From: Draconibacterium halophilum
GTDB taxonomy: Bacteria > Bacteroidota > Bacteroidia > Bacteroidales > Prolixibacteraceae
Direction of reading: 5' to 3'
Assembly (NCBI RefSeq): GCF_010448835.1
Contig: NZ_CP048409.1
Location: 2,426,001 to 2,490,000 of the forward strand
DNA length: 64,000 nucleotides
Part shown: piece by piece, positions 9,734-19,583 of the stretch
How positions within the stretch are numbered: position 1 is the first letter of the stretch
Layout: each line of letters opens with the position of its first letter
Translations under genes and position numbers: made by a program
The notes under the pieces: model-generated
The model's input: only the letters and a program-made list of their open reading frames with translations
What the model was told of the DNA's origin: nothing
Database searches by the model: none

Positions 9734-9765
9734 CAAATATAGAACATTAATATCTAATGGTCAAA
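9734..9765 (-). promoter_or_regulatory. rpoD promoter, Bacteroidetes -33/-7 type
   Basis: Reading the minus strand, TTTG at 9765-9762 is followed by 20 nt and then a perfect TAnnTTTG element (TATATTTG, 9741-9734). The predicted start of transcription is about 15 nt upstream of the rpoD ATG. Confidence 0.75.
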
Positions 9766-9822
9766 GAGAAAGCGTATCGTATTTTGTAATTAATACAAAG
9801 TTAAAGGTATAAGCTTAACATG

Positions 9823-11262
9823 TTAGCGTTCAACGCCAAAAACATAGTATGCTGATTTTCCATTCGGATATACTCCTTCAACCAATATTCCTCCTCTCGC
9901 ATTTCCAACTTCTCGCTTAAAATCTGATACCTCGTAAATTGGCTTTTTGTTTACTGTGGTAATGATAAACCCTTTTTCGAGGCCAGCATCTTTAAGTTTT
10001 CCTTTCTGAAGATTAGTAATCATTATACCGTTTCTGATTCCCAAATCTTGCTTAACACTGTTACTCACTGCTTCAAACTCGGCACCAAGTACGGTTATAT
10101 TGTCGCGTACAATCTCGGTGTCGCCGTGTTTGTTACGTAAGGTAACGGTAAATTGTTTCTTTTCATTGTCCCTAATTACAACAATATCTACATTGTCGCC
10201 CGGACGGTACTGACTAACTCTTTCCTGTAGCTCGGCTGCTGTTTTTGTTTTCTCGCCATCAACACTAATGATAACATCGTCTTCTTTTATGCCGGCTTCG
10301 TTGGCAGCTCCGTTTTCAACGACTCTACCTATATAAACACCTTCCACCTTGTCAAGGTTCAGTTCTTCTGCAATTTCTGCATTTACATCGCCAATGTTTA
10401 CACCCAGTAATGCACGTTGTACCTCTCCAAATTCTTTGAGATCTTCAACTACTTTTTTAACAATTGATACAGGTACGGCAAAAGAATATCCAGCGTATGA
10501 TCCGGTACGTGAAGCAATTGCAGTGTTAATGCCAACCAGGTTGCCTTGTTGGTTAACCAATGCTCCACCACTGTTTCCGGGGTTTACTGCTGCATCGGTT
10601 TGAATGAATGACTCAATTCGGTACTGGTCCTGGTTAATTCCCAGGTTTCGTCCTTGAGAGCTAATAATACCGGCTGTTACTGTTGAAGTAAGGTTAAACG
10701 GATTACCAACTGCCAAAACCCATTCGCCAAGTTGAAGATTATCTGAATTGCCATAAGTTAAATAGTTCAAATCTTCTGCTTCAACTTTTAATAAGGCGAT
10801 ATCGGTTGACGGATCGGTACCTACCAATCGTGCTTCAAATTCCCTTTTGTCGTTTAGTATTACTTTAATATTCTGAGCGTTTTCAATAACGTGGTTATTG
10901 GTTATGATATAACCGTCTTCCGACATGATTACGCCCGAGCCAAAACCTTGTTGTACTTGTGGTTCTCTTTTTTGTAATCCAAAAAACTCATCTAAATACG
11001 GGTTGCCGCTCGACCATTGACCGGTTCGAACAGATTGTGTGGCAATATGCACTACTGCGTGAATTGATTTTTCGGCAGCAAAAGTTAAATCGGGTAACTT
11101 TTGGTCGCTGTCTGCGGGGTAATTAACAAATTGTGCTGCTTGTTCTTCTTTTACTGTTACAACTTGTGGCTTATCGAAAAAAGTGCTGTAAGCCCAAACT
11201 CCTACAAATGCACCTGCTATAACAAGTAAAAATATCAGCGAAATTCTTCCTACTCTTTTCAT
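9823..11262 (-). CDS. HtrA/DegP-family periplasmic serine protease
   Basis: This 479-residue envelope quality-control protease begins with a signal anchor (about residues 7-27). A trypsin-like domain follows with the triad His124 (TNNHVI), Asp154 (DPSTDIALLKV) and Ser231 (NPGNSGGALVN). Two PDZ domains come next, at about 275-370 (including GVYIGRVVENGAANEAGI) and 385-475. All catalytic residues are intact and the length is standard for Do-type proteases. It lies head-to-tail with rpoD but has its own 110-bp spacer. DegP, DegQ and DegS cannot be separated by sequence in this phylum. Confidence 0.93.
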   Translation of the reverse strand: MKRVGRISLIFLLVIAGAFVGVWAYSTFFDKPQVVTVKEEQAAQFVNYPADSDQKLPDLTFAAEKSIHAVVHIATQSVRTGQWSSGNPYLDEFFGLQKREPQVQQGFGSGVIMSEDGYIITNNHVIENAQNIKVILNDKREFEARLVGTDPSTDIALLKVEAEDLNYLTYGNSDNLQLGEWVLAVGNPFNLTSTVTAGIISSQGRNLGINQDQYRIESFIQTDAAVNPGNSGGALVNQQGNLVGINTAIASRTGSYAGYSFAVPVSIVKKVVEDLKEFGEVQRALLGVNIGDVNAEIAEELNLDKVEGVYIGRVVENGAANEAGIKEDDVIISVDGEKTKTAAELQERVSQYRPGDNVDIVVIRDNEKKQFTVTLRNKHGDTEIVRDNITVLGAEFEAVSNSVKQDLGIRNGIMITNLQKGKLKDAGLEKGFIITTVNKKPIYEVSDFKREVGNARGGILVEGVYPNGKSAYYVFGVER

Positions 11263-11502
11263 AACTTAAAAATTTTATACGTTCTTGTTTTCTTTTCAGG
11301 CTATTGAGAACGCAAATTTGCTGCCACTGTTTTGCTGGCCTGCCACTTAATGCTTCTATTTTGCATAATTTAACACCTAGCTATGACTAGTGTTAAAAAG
11401 TTGAAACAAAAACTGCCTTCTCTGAAACTATGTCATTATGGCTTGACAGAACATGCAAATAATAGGACAATTTATCGCTTAAATAATTACAGGTGCAATT
11501 AA

Positions 11503-12084
11503 TTATTTTTCAGGAACTTTAAACCATTTCAGATCGATTTCTACAGCCTTATAGTTTTCAATGTGTTTCATTGCTTCTTTAGGTGTTTCAGCAACAAAAT
11601 ATAATTGTCTGTAAATATCTTTTGCAAATAGTTCGACATACGAAAGCTCAAATTGTTTAAAGAGGTGGTCGAAAAAATTATTTGTATTCACAAAAACAAT
11701 GGGTTTTGAATGATAGGAGAGTTGGCGAAGTGTAATTACCTCCAGTATTTCTTCGAGTGTTCCGAAACCTCCTGGTAATGCAATAAACGCATCAGACATG
11801 TCGCGCATTTGTGCTTTACGCTCCATCATATCTTTAGTAATTATAACTTTATGAGTGTTGTTGGATGCCAACGAGCGACCAATCATCCGTTCCGGAATAA
11901 TACCTATTGTTTCAGCACCTGCTTTACTGGCAGAAATAGTAGCAGTTTCCATCAATCCGACATTGGCGCCACCATTTATAAGATTATGGCCTCCTTTGCC
12001 AATTAACTCTCCCAGATTTTGAGCAGCTTCAAAGTACTTTTCGTTTATGGCATTGCTCGATGAGCAGAAAACACAGATGTTCAT
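11503..12084 (-). CDS. LOG-family (TIGR00730) nucleoside phosphate hydrolase
   Basis: This 193-residue Rossmann-fold protein belongs to the LONELY GUY family, which hydrolyses nucleoside 5'-monophosphates and in plants activates cytokinins. The defining PGGFGTLEE motif is at about residues 104-112. It is preceded by GGANVGLME (~38) and the conserved MMERKAQMRDMSDAFI stretch. The bacterial substrate is generally unknown (AMP hydrolysis or cytokinin-like ribotides). It lies downstream of gyrB on the same strand but behind a terminator-like hairpin. Confidence 0.92.
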   Translation of the reverse strand: MNICVFCSSSNAINEKYFEAAQNLGELIGKGGHNLINGGANVGLMETATISASKAGAETIGIIPERMIGRSLASNNTHKVIITKDMMERKAQMRDMSDAFIALPGGFGTLEEILEVITLRQLSYHSKPIVFVNTNNFFDHLFKQFELSYVELFAKDIYRQLYFVAETPKEAMKHIENYKAVEIDLKWFKVPEK

Positions 12085-12105
12085 ATTTTGGTATTTAGCA
12101 GAGCG

Positions 12106-12134
12106 AAAAAATCCAGGAATGTATCCCGGATTTT
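12106..12134 (-). terminator. Terminator downstream of gyrB
   Basis: On the minus strand AAAATCCGGG and CCTGGATTTT form a 10-bp stem (one G-T pair) over a 7-nt loop and run into a T6 tract. It lies between the gyrB stop and the LOG-family gene. Confidence 0.7.
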
Positions 12135-12203
12135 AACTCAATATTTTATGAAAATTGGCAGCAGTAAGGAATGACTCGCTGCGCTATTTGTTCTTCAACC
12201 TTA

Positions 12204-14174
12204 TTACGCGTCAATATTTGCGTAAGTGGCATGGTCTTCAATAAACTTACGGCGAGGCGGTACATCGTCGCCCATGAGCATTGAGAAAATGTGATCAGCT
12301 TCTGCGGCATTATCAATGGTTACCTGTTGTAGCATACGTTGCTCCGGATTCATTGTTGTTGACCAAAGTTGCTCAGCATTCATCTCACCCAAACCTTTGT
12401 AACGCTGCGTATGCACGGCACTTTCGTTACCATCGGCCCATTCTTCAATCAGCTGTAGACGCTGTTTCTCGTTCCAGGCATATGATTCTTTTTTACCTTT
12501 TTTTATGAGGAAGAGTGGAGGAGCAGCGATGTAGAGGTGCCCTTTTGTAATCAGGTCGTTCATGTATCGGAAGAAGAAGGTCATAATCAGCGTGGCAATG
12601 TGACTTCCGTCCACATCCGCATCGGTCATTATCACAATTTTGTGGTAGCGCAGTTTTTCCATGTTTAGGGCTTTCGAATCTTCTTCGGTACCAATGGTAA
12701 CTCCAAGCGCTGTGAAAATATTTTTGATTTCTTCGTTTTCAAAAATCTTGTGTTGCATGGCTTTTTCTACGTTCAGAATTTTACCACGCAACGGAAGAAT
12801 AGCTTGTGTTCTGCGGTTACGACCTTGTTTGGCTGTTCCGCCTGCCGAATCTCCCTCGACAAGGAATACTTCGCAAAGAGCAGGATCTTTTTCAGAGCAG
12901 TCACTCAATTTTCCCGGTAATCCACCACCCGAAAGCGCATTTTTACGTTGCACCATTTCGCGGGCTTTACGAGCCGCATGACGGGCCTGAGCTGCCAAAA
13001 TTACTTTTTGTACAATTTGCTTGGCTGCCTTTGGATTTTCTTCCAGGTAATTTTGTAAGGCTTCGCTGGTGGCCTGGTCAACCGATAAACTAACCTCGGA
13101 GTTACCTAGTTTTGTTTTCGTTTGCCCCTCAAATTGTGGTTCGGCAACTTTTACCGATATTATTGATGTCAATCCTTCGCGAAAATCGTCGCCACTGATA
13201 TCAAATTTCAGTTTTGAGAGCATTCCACTTTGGTCGGCATAATTTTTAAGGGTACGTGTTAATCCACGTCTAAAACCGGTTAAGTGTGTTCCTCCTTCAA
13301 TGGTGTTGATATTGTTTACATATGAATGAATGTTCTCGGAAAAAGAAGTGTTATACTGCAATGCAATTTCCACCGGAATACCATTCTTTTCAGTAGTGAT
13401 GTGTACCACCTCCTCAATCAGCTTCTCACGTGTTGTGTCAAGATATTCAACAAATTCTTTTAATCCTTCTTCTGAATAAAAGTTTTCTTTTTTGAAATTT
13501 CCTTCCTCATCCGTTTCGCGTTCGTCAATAATCGAAAGATTAATTCCGGCATTCAGAAATGCCAACTCACGTAATCGTGCAGCCAGTATTTCGTATTTGT
13601 ATTTTGATTCTAAAAATATCGAAACATCGGGTTGGAAAGTTACTATTGTACCAGTAATGTCGGTTTCTCCAACGATTTTGGCTTCGTATTGTGGCTTTCC
13701 TATTTTGTATTCCTGAACCCAAATTTGTCCGTCGCGGTGTATTTCTGCTCTCAGGTCAGACGACAATGCGTTCACACACGAAACACCTACACCGTGCAAA
13801 CCACCCGAAACTTTGTACGAGTCTTTATCAAATTTACCACCGGCATGCAGCACAGTCATTACAACTTCCAGCGCCGATTTGTTTTCTTTTGTATGTTTTT
13901 CGGTTGGAATTCCACGGCCGTCGTCTCTAACGGTAATGGAATTATTTTCATGAATAATTACATCGATATTGTTACAATATCCTGCAAGCGCTTCATCAAT
14001 TGAGTTGTCAACCACTTCGTATACCAAATGGTGTAACCCTTTTTCGTTGGTGTCGCCAATGTACATCGACGGCCTTTTTCTTACCGCTTCTAATCCTTCA
14101 AGTACCTGGATACTATCTGCTCCATAGTTTCCCTTGCCGATGTTTAGGAGGTCATTTTTTTTACTTTCGCTCAT
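12204..14174 (-). CDS. gyrB: DNA gyrase subunit B
   Basis: This 656-residue ATPase subunit of gyrase introduces negative supercoils together with GyrA. The GHKL ATP-binding motifs (VYEVVDNSIDEALAG, DDGRGIP and GGLHGVGVSCVNALS) occupy the first 130 residues. The transducer domain follows, then the TOPRIM domain with LVEGDSAGG and the DADVDGSHIATL metal site. The C-terminus has the conserved RYKGLGEMNAEQLW. The length matches the short GyrB of Bacteroidetes, without the insertion of E. coli. ParE is the close paralogue; the IYIGDT start and the C-terminal sequence favour GyrB. Confidence 0.95.
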   Translation of the reverse strand: MSESKKNDLLNIGKGNYGADSIQVLEGLEAVRKRPSMYIGDTNEKGLHHLVYEVVDNSIDEALAGYCNNIDVIIHENNSITVRDDGRGIPTEKHTKENKSALEVVMTVLHAGGKFDKDSYKVSGGLHGVGVSCVNALSSDLRAEIHRDGQIWVQEYKIGKPQYEAKIVGETDITGTIVTFQPDVSIFLESKYKYEILAARLRELAFLNAGINLSIIDERETDEEGNFKKENFYSEEGLKEFVEYLDTTREKLIEEVVHITTEKNGIPVEIALQYNTSFSENIHSYVNNINTIEGGTHLTGFRRGLTRTLKNYADQSGMLSKLKFDISGDDFREGLTSIISVKVAEPQFEGQTKTKLGNSEVSLSVDQATSEALQNYLEENPKAAKQIVQKVILAAQARHAARKAREMVQRKNALSGGGLPGKLSDCSEKDPALCEVFLVEGDSAGGTAKQGRNRRTQAILPLRGKILNVEKAMQHKIFENEEIKNIFTALGVTIGTEEDSKALNMEKLRYHKIVIMTDADVDGSHIATLIMTFFFRYMNDLITKGHLYIAAPPLFLIKKGKKESYAWNEKQRLQLIEEWADGNESAVHTQRYKGLGEMNAEQLWSTTMNPEQRMLQQVTIDNAAEADHIFSMLMGDDVPPRRKFIEDHATYANIDA

Positions 14175-14521
14175 CTCTGTTTGTTAAAATTAAATCTGCT
14201 AAAACAAAATAGTTTTCTCCGCTAAAAAGAATTAAAATCTTTTCGAAGAAAACTAGTTGATCTTCAGGCTTTTATCGTGATTTTAAAACGATCTTATAAT
14301 CATGTCACAAATATATAAAAAATAGGCAGAAAATCACCTTTTTAAATGGCTTAAAACGCCTGTTTTTTTAACAAGATATTAACCTCAAAATGAGCGCAAA
14401 GACGCCGGTTTTTATTTCGTAGAACAATGGATGGGAAAAACGACAAAAAGTGGTATTGTTTTTATCTAAAAAAAGGGAAGCTTAAGCCTCCCTTTTGATC
14501 GAATTGATTGATTGTTGCCGG
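14175..14521. other. Intergenic region upstream of gyrB
   Basis: This 347-bp AT-rich gap holds the gyrB promoter region and, at its left-to-right far end, the terminator of the next minus-strand gene. A perfect -7-like TATATTTG lies on the minus strand at 14315-14308 but no matching -33 element is visible, so it is only a candidate. No coding or RNA signal was found. Confidence 0.45.
14467..14497 (-). terminator. Terminator of the TPR / outer-membrane barrel operon
   Basis: Read on the minus strand, AAAAGGGAGGCTTAAGCTTCCC folds into a near-perfect hairpin followed by seven Ts. It begins 25 bp after the stop of the barrel gene at 14522. Confidence 0.8.
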
Positions 14522-16309
14522 TTAAAAAGAATAACTTATTCCGGCCATCATATTAAAGCTTTGCACCGGGTATCCGAACCAGCGTTGATATTTTTGAAAA
14601 CCAAAATTGTTAAGCTGTGCAAACACCGAAAATTGGTTGGTGATCTGGTAGTTGCCCTTTACATTTAAGTCGAAAGCAGTGTCGAGATTGTTTGATTTGT
14701 AAATTGGTACAAGAGCACTAAACTGTCTTGGATCTCCGGGATATTCAATTATCAGTGCTTTTCGTTCGCCCATTAAAAAGATGTCGGCCGACAAACTAAG
14801 TTGTTCACTTACTTTGTAGCCAATATTTAAGTTGGCATCCCATTTTGGTAGGTTCCAGGCTTCTTCCTGCTCATCGAGCTTGTAGTTGTAGTAATTAACG
14901 GATGCCGTCAGGTCAACTTTATCTGATGAAGCGTGAAAGACCTCCACATTTAGTTTTAACCGGTCGATATTATCATATAAAACCTTAAAAGTATTGTCAA
15001 CAATCGATGGAGCGGGATTGTATGCAGGATCAAAATATAAAGCTTCACTCAGATAATAGAACGGCTGGTTATCGATCATGGCATATTCTGCCGAAATTTT
15101 AAAGTTGGTCTTTTTTGAAAGTTTGCCATCGAAACCACCATAAAAACGAAATTTCTGGAACGAATTCATTACATCGTGCACCGGATCCACAAATGGATTT
15201 TCGTAGGCAATTTTTGAATAGTAATTGCTGATGTGGTCGCCATCAATTCCAGCGTAAAGATTGATCAGTTCCGGAACCGGTGCCCAATTGGCGCGTACAT
15301 TTGGTGAAATCTTGGCTTCGGTATCTTCATCAGAAACCATAATAAACCAGGTATTAACGCCGAGTGTAATATTGGCTGTTTCGTTGCCGATAAACCAGGC
15401 GGGTTTGGCGTGTAAAATTATTTGCGAGCCATCAATATTAATTGAGTCTGTAGGCAGGCGATTGTAACTGGTTTTTGCATATAAAACGCCGCCTTCAAGC
15501 AGTCCAACGCCGGTAACCATAGGTTGTTGCACATTCAGTACAAAATTAGCGTAATGCTCGCGCTGATCGGTTTTTGTGCCAAAATAATGGTAAGTAAAAT
15601 CAAATCCAACTGTAGGATCATCGTATTCGGCTGTCGGGTTTTTTAGCCCGATGTTGATTCCGCCTTTTGCAAACGACTGCTTTGTATCAAAATAATTGAT
15701 GTTTTGATCGTCTTCCAGCAGCGGATCAGGCACGGCAGTTAAAGGATAGCCATAGTAATTAAAAGCATCGTGTTTAAAATCGAGATTCACCGAAAGTACA
15801 TTGTCACGAAAAAGGTGTTTTACAAACAAGTCGACCTCGTTTTTCATAAACGGCGCATCCACTTTATTGCCGCCTTCCAATTCAATATCGTCAAACGACG
15901 AAAGGTGCATGGCATGAATGCCAAACAATGAGTTTTTAGAATTCTGATTATTAAAGAAAACCTCGCCATAAGGACGGAATGTGGTTCCCAGTCCGGCACG
16001 TACCAAGCCGTATCCATTATCTTGGTCCTGTGACGTTTCAACAATGGCTGCTTTTAACGGATTCACAGAAAACGTACTAAAAACCGGCTTGCTGTTGATG
16101 TTGTACTTAAATGTTGGTTTCTGATGTTCTGTTTCATCAATAGTTGGCATGCTGTTCAGTTTGTTCGCATCAGAAAGGGTTGGCTTGTAGGCTTTTGTAA
16201 CCTCTACTTCCTGTGTAAGCGTGGTGTCGGTTTGCGCCTGTGCAAAAATGACAGTGCCAACAAAAAATAGTGTTAAAATATATCGAGCTGTTTTGAACAT
16301 GTTGTGCAT
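14522..16309 (-). CDS. Outer-membrane beta-barrel protein (TonB-receptor-like, no plug seen)
   Basis: This 595-residue exported protein has a signal peptide of about 25 residues ending at AQAQ, then a short conserved stretch (QEVEVTKAYKPTLSDANK). Alternating hydrophobic/aromatic strands run to a C-terminal SYSF, typical of an outer-membrane barrel ending in phenylalanine. No TonB plug domain or carboxypeptidase-like extension is obvious, so it is shorter than a classical TonB receptor. It starts 2 bp after the stop of the 1023-aa TPR gene, so the two are translationally coupled and probably form one outer-membrane complex. Its cargo is not evident. Confidence 0.8.
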   Translation of the reverse strand: MHNMFKTARYILTLFFVGTVIFAQAQTDTTLTQEVEVTKAYKPTLSDANKLNSMPTIDETEHQKPTFKYNINSKPVFSTFSVNPLKAAIVETSQDQDNGYGLVRAGLGTTFRPYGEVFFNNQNSKNSLFGIHAMHLSSFDDIELEGGNKVDAPFMKNEVDLFVKHLFRDNVLSVNLDFKHDAFNYYGYPLTAVPDPLLEDDQNINYFDTKQSFAKGGINIGLKNPTAEYDDPTVGFDFTYHYFGTKTDQREHYANFVLNVQQPMVTGVGLLEGGVLYAKTSYNRLPTDSINIDGSQIILHAKPAWFIGNETANITLGVNTWFIMVSDEDTEAKISPNVRANWAPVPELINLYAGIDGDHISNYYSKIAYENPFVDPVHDVMNSFQKFRFYGGFDGKLSKKTNFKISAEYAMIDNQPFYYLSEALYFDPAYNPAPSIVDNTFKVLYDNIDRLKLNVEVFHASSDKVDLTASVNYYNYKLDEQEEAWNLPKWDANLNIGYKVSEQLSLSADIFLMGERKALIIEYPGDPRQFSALVPIYKSNNLDTAFDLNVKGNYQITNQFSVFAQLNNFGFQKYQRWFGYPVQSFNMMAGISYSF

Positions 16310-16311
16310 TT

Positions 16312-19300
16312 TTAGTTTTGTTTAATTTCCATTTGGAACGAACTGTCGACCGCATTTTGCTGTTGTTGCGCTTCTTTGGCCAGAATAACATCGAGGCGTT
16401 TCCGGGCTTCGGCTTTCACTCCGTCGTTGTCGTTGTTATAGTTTTCTGCTAAACTTTTTAAAGTGTGTTTGGCCTGAAATTGATCGCCGTTATCTTCGTA
16501 AATACTGGCCAGTAGTAAAAATGATTTTCCCAGCCAAAAAGTATAGGGCGTTCCTTTGTCAATAAAATCAACAATTTCTTCTTCAGCCTTGGCTTTGTTG
16601 TTGTCGCGGTAATAAATTTCTGCCAACAGGTATTTGGCTTCTGCTCCCTGTTCCAGTTTGGTATCTTTTGCCACATCGCGTAGGGGACTAATTGCTGAGC
16701 TTAAATTGCCCAGTTCGTAGTTTGATTTTCCAATGGCATAATCGGATTCCTTTTTTAAAGCGTCGTTGGCCACATCCGATTTATTTACCTTTTCGGCAGC
16801 CACAATTACCTGCTGATAGTTCTGATTGATGAGGTGACAACGCATTTGACCAGTGTTGGCACGAAGCGAATTCCATTTTCCGGTTGCTTTTTCTTCAAGG
16901 CGATTAAACAGCTCAAGCGCGGTATTGTAATCGCCGGCATTGTAAGTTAGTTCCGATGCTCGTGCAAGTGCCTGTTCGGTAAAAATATTATCGGGCTGGT
17001 TGGCTACAAACGAGTAGTGCGAATTGGCTTCCTCGTATTTACCTTCCTTGTAACGAGTTTCCGCTAAATAGAAATGTGCGTTAGTAACGTAAGCTCCGTT
17101 TGGATATTGATTAAGGTACTGTTGCAGTTGAATATCTGCATCCTCATTTCCGGCCATATAAACACGTTCTGCAGCTGAATAGGTTAACTGGTCTTGTTCC
17201 GATGCGCTAACGCTGACATTGCCTCCCAGTTGACGAACGTAAGCAAAATAAGCATCTACATTGTTCAGTTCCACATAACAATTTTTTATCCCTTGAAGAG
17301 CAGAATTTGCTTCGGGTGTGCCTTTGTAATTTTCTGCCACTTCTTTGTATTGGTGCAAGGCTTTGTTAAAGTCGCCGTTGTTATAATTTACCAATCCTAA
17401 TTGCAACAATGCATTACGGTAAAAATTACTGTTCGGATGGTTCTCAACAATCTCCTGGTACTGGCGAACGGCCTCAAAGTTATTCCCCATTCGCTCGTTC
17501 GCGCGCCCCAGTTCGTACAAAGCATCATCGTAGTAATCCGACTCCGGAAACTCACGTAACAGCAGGTTCAGGTTGTTGATTTTGTCTTGCTGTTTACGCT
17601 GAAGTCCCTTGCAAAATGCAATTTGCAGCAGTGCATAATCAGCTTCCAGCATTTTTATATTGTAGGCACGCTCATAATTATCGATGGCCTGTGCGTAATT
17701 TGTATTCAGGAAATAATAATCGCCAATACGGTTGTAGGCATCGGCAATCTTCGGAGTTCGTTTGCCCTGCATTTTTTCTACATACTGGCGGAAATGTTGT
17801 TGTGCTGCTTCCTTGTTATCGGTTTTCAGATAAGCATAAGCCATGTTGTAATCGGCACTTAAAGCTTCAGCATCGGTTGCCGATGAAGAACTGCGTGCGA
17901 ATTGGTTGTACGAAGCAATTGAATTGTTATAATCGCCTACGCGGTACAAAGCTTCCGACTTCCAGTAGAGTGCCCTCGATTTTATTTCGTTGCTGTAGCT
18001 TCCGTTGGCCAGCGACAAGTCAAAATTCTCGATTGCCTCGTTGTACGCCAGGTTATTGAACAGCTCCAGACCACGGTAAAAGGTTACCCGCTGATAGGCT
18101 TCTAGAATATCGGGTGTTTTGTTTTGTATTTTTTCAATCGATTCTATGGCGTCCTTATAGTTTTTGGTTACCATATAAACTTCACCCAGTATTTCGTAAG
18201 CTTCGGTGTTTTTTGGCGAATTTGGGTATTCCACAATGTAGCGGTCAAAAGCTTTTATGGTTTCGTTAAAAGGAGAGTACGATAGCTCGTAAGTTAGTTT
18301 GGCGTAACTGAAAAGCGCATCTTCTTTTATGTCCGCATTAAAATCGTATTCCGAAGCCGCGTTATAAGCTGTTTTTGCTTTTTCCTTTTCATCAAGTTTT
18401 ATAAAACAGTCAGCCAGATGATAGTAGGCATTTTGTGTCATTTCATCTTCTCCGGTAGCTGCTTTTTGCAACAATTCGGCTGCCTCAGCATATTTGTCGG
18501 TGTGGTAATAACAAAAGCCAAGGATGTAATTTTCTTCCCTTGTTTTTGTCCCCGATGTTTCGAAATACGTTTCTAAGTACGGAATGGCATTTTCGTACTG
18601 ACCTAAGTGAAAATATGAATCGCCAACTATTTTTGCCAGTTCTATTTGATGTTCTTCCTGCACATCGTCAATAATCGGCGTGGTGTAATTTACTACTTCG
18701 TTGTATTTCTGCTGCTTGTAGTAAATGTGGCTTACATACAGCGGAATTACCTGCGAATAGGCCGGATCGTTGTTTAGCGCAGTAAATCCTTCAAGTGCGG
18801 CATCGTAATCCTCATTCAAATATTGAATATGCGCACAATAGTAAGTGGCCGGTTTGCTGTACAAATTATTGGTATTTCGGATAGCCATAAATTCCTGATA
18901 AGCAACGTTGTTATTTCCTTGCTCGAGGTTGGCAAATCCGTTTTGGTATTGCAGTTCAATACGTTCGTTTTCCGACAAGTCGCTACGATCGACTTTTGCA
19001 AATGTGCGAACGGCTAGCGAATATTGTCTTTTTTCAAACTGATTTTTACCCAGATTAAATTGTGCGCTGTTCATGTACGGACTTTCAGGATAGGTTTCAA
19101 CAAAAGTTCGAATGAGTTTGTCGCCCGACCGGTAACCGGCATGAAGTGCCGAAACCGCTTTGTAATATTCTGCTTCGGAATACAGTTCTGATTTGGGCTC
19201 AACACGTTGCTGAATCTTTTCGAATTGCCGGTAAGTAGAAATGTATTTTCCTTTGTTGTAGAGTTCTTTTGCGATGTCAATATCCTTTCTAACATCATCG

Positions 19301-19383
19301 AAATAAGCCGTTTCCTGCGCCGTGACGTATTGAAAAGAACCTAAAATGATAATAAGAGATATCCAAATCTGAATTGTTCTCAT
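16312..19383 (-). CDS. Large exported tetratricopeptide-repeat protein
   Basis: This 1023-residue protein starts with a signal peptide (about 22 residues, ending VTAQ) and consists almost wholly of TPR-like helical pairs, for example YYHTDKYAEAAELLQKA, AYEILGEVYMVTKNYKDAI and YNRIGDYYFLNTNYAQAI. There is no enzymatic domain. The C-terminus is rich in glutamine and charged residues. It is the first gene of a two-gene unit with the barrel protein, suggesting a periplasmic or outer-membrane scaffold that handles proteins or envelope polymers. Homologous pairs are frequent in Bacteroidetes, but I know of no assigned function. Confidence 0.85.
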   Translation of the reverse strand: MRTIQIWISLIIILGSFQYVTAQETAYFDDVRKDIDIAKELYNKGKYISTYRQFEKIQQRVEPKSELYSEAEYYKAVSALHAGYRSGDKLIRTFVETYPESPYMNSAQFNLGKNQFEKRQYSLAVRTFAKVDRSDLSENERIELQYQNGFANLEQGNNNVAYQEFMAIRNTNNLYSKPATYYCAHIQYLNEDYDAALEGFTALNNDPAYSQVIPLYVSHIYYKQQKYNEVVNYTTPIIDDVQEEHQIELAKIVGDSYFHLGQYENAIPYLETYFETSGTKTREENYILGFCYYHTDKYAEAAELLQKAATGEDEMTQNAYYHLADCFIKLDEKEKAKTAYNAASEYDFNADIKEDALFSYAKLTYELSYSPFNETIKAFDRYIVEYPNSPKNTEAYEILGEVYMVTKNYKDAIESIEKIQNKTPDILEAYQRVTFYRGLELFNNLAYNEAIENFDLSLANGSYSNEIKSRALYWKSEALYRVGDYNNSIASYNQFARSSSSATDAEALSADYNMAYAYLKTDNKEAAQQHFRQYVEKMQGKRTPKIADAYNRIGDYYFLNTNYAQAIDNYERAYNIKMLEADYALLQIAFCKGLQRKQQDKINNLNLLLREFPESDYYDDALYELGRANERMGNNFEAVRQYQEIVENHPNSNFYRNALLQLGLVNYNNGDFNKALHQYKEVAENYKGTPEANSALQGIKNCYVELNNVDAYFAYVRQLGGNVSVSASEQDQLTYSAAERVYMAGNEDADIQLQQYLNQYPNGAYVTNAHFYLAETRYKEGKYEEANSHYSFVANQPDNIFTEQALARASELTYNAGDYNTALELFNRLEEKATGKWNSLRANTGQMRCHLINQNYQQVIVAAEKVNKSDVANDALKKESDYAIGKSNYELGNLSSAISPLRDVAKDTKLEQGAEAKYLLAEIYYRDNNKAKAEEEIVDFIDKGTPYTFWLGKSFLLLASIYEDNGDQFQAKHTLKSLAENYNNDNDGVKAEARKRLDVILAKEAQQQQNAVDSSFQMEIKQN

Positions 19384-19583
19384 GCTTTATGCTTTCGTAT
19401 TAATGAATTAATTCCTGTAAGCCGTTATTCTCTGCTTTTGTAACGACCAACTAAAATAGCTATTCCTTGTTTGCTAAACTGTTGTTAATGCTTGTAATTC
19501 TTAACAAAAAACTGTTTATTTCTTTCCTTTATTATATATGTGGGTAAGAAATTTCAAACTATTTTAGTTGCAACACATTTTTT

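Noticed and set aside
12281..14212. Several plus-strand frames across gyrB
   Set aside because: They are shadows of the gyrB coding sequence on the other strand.
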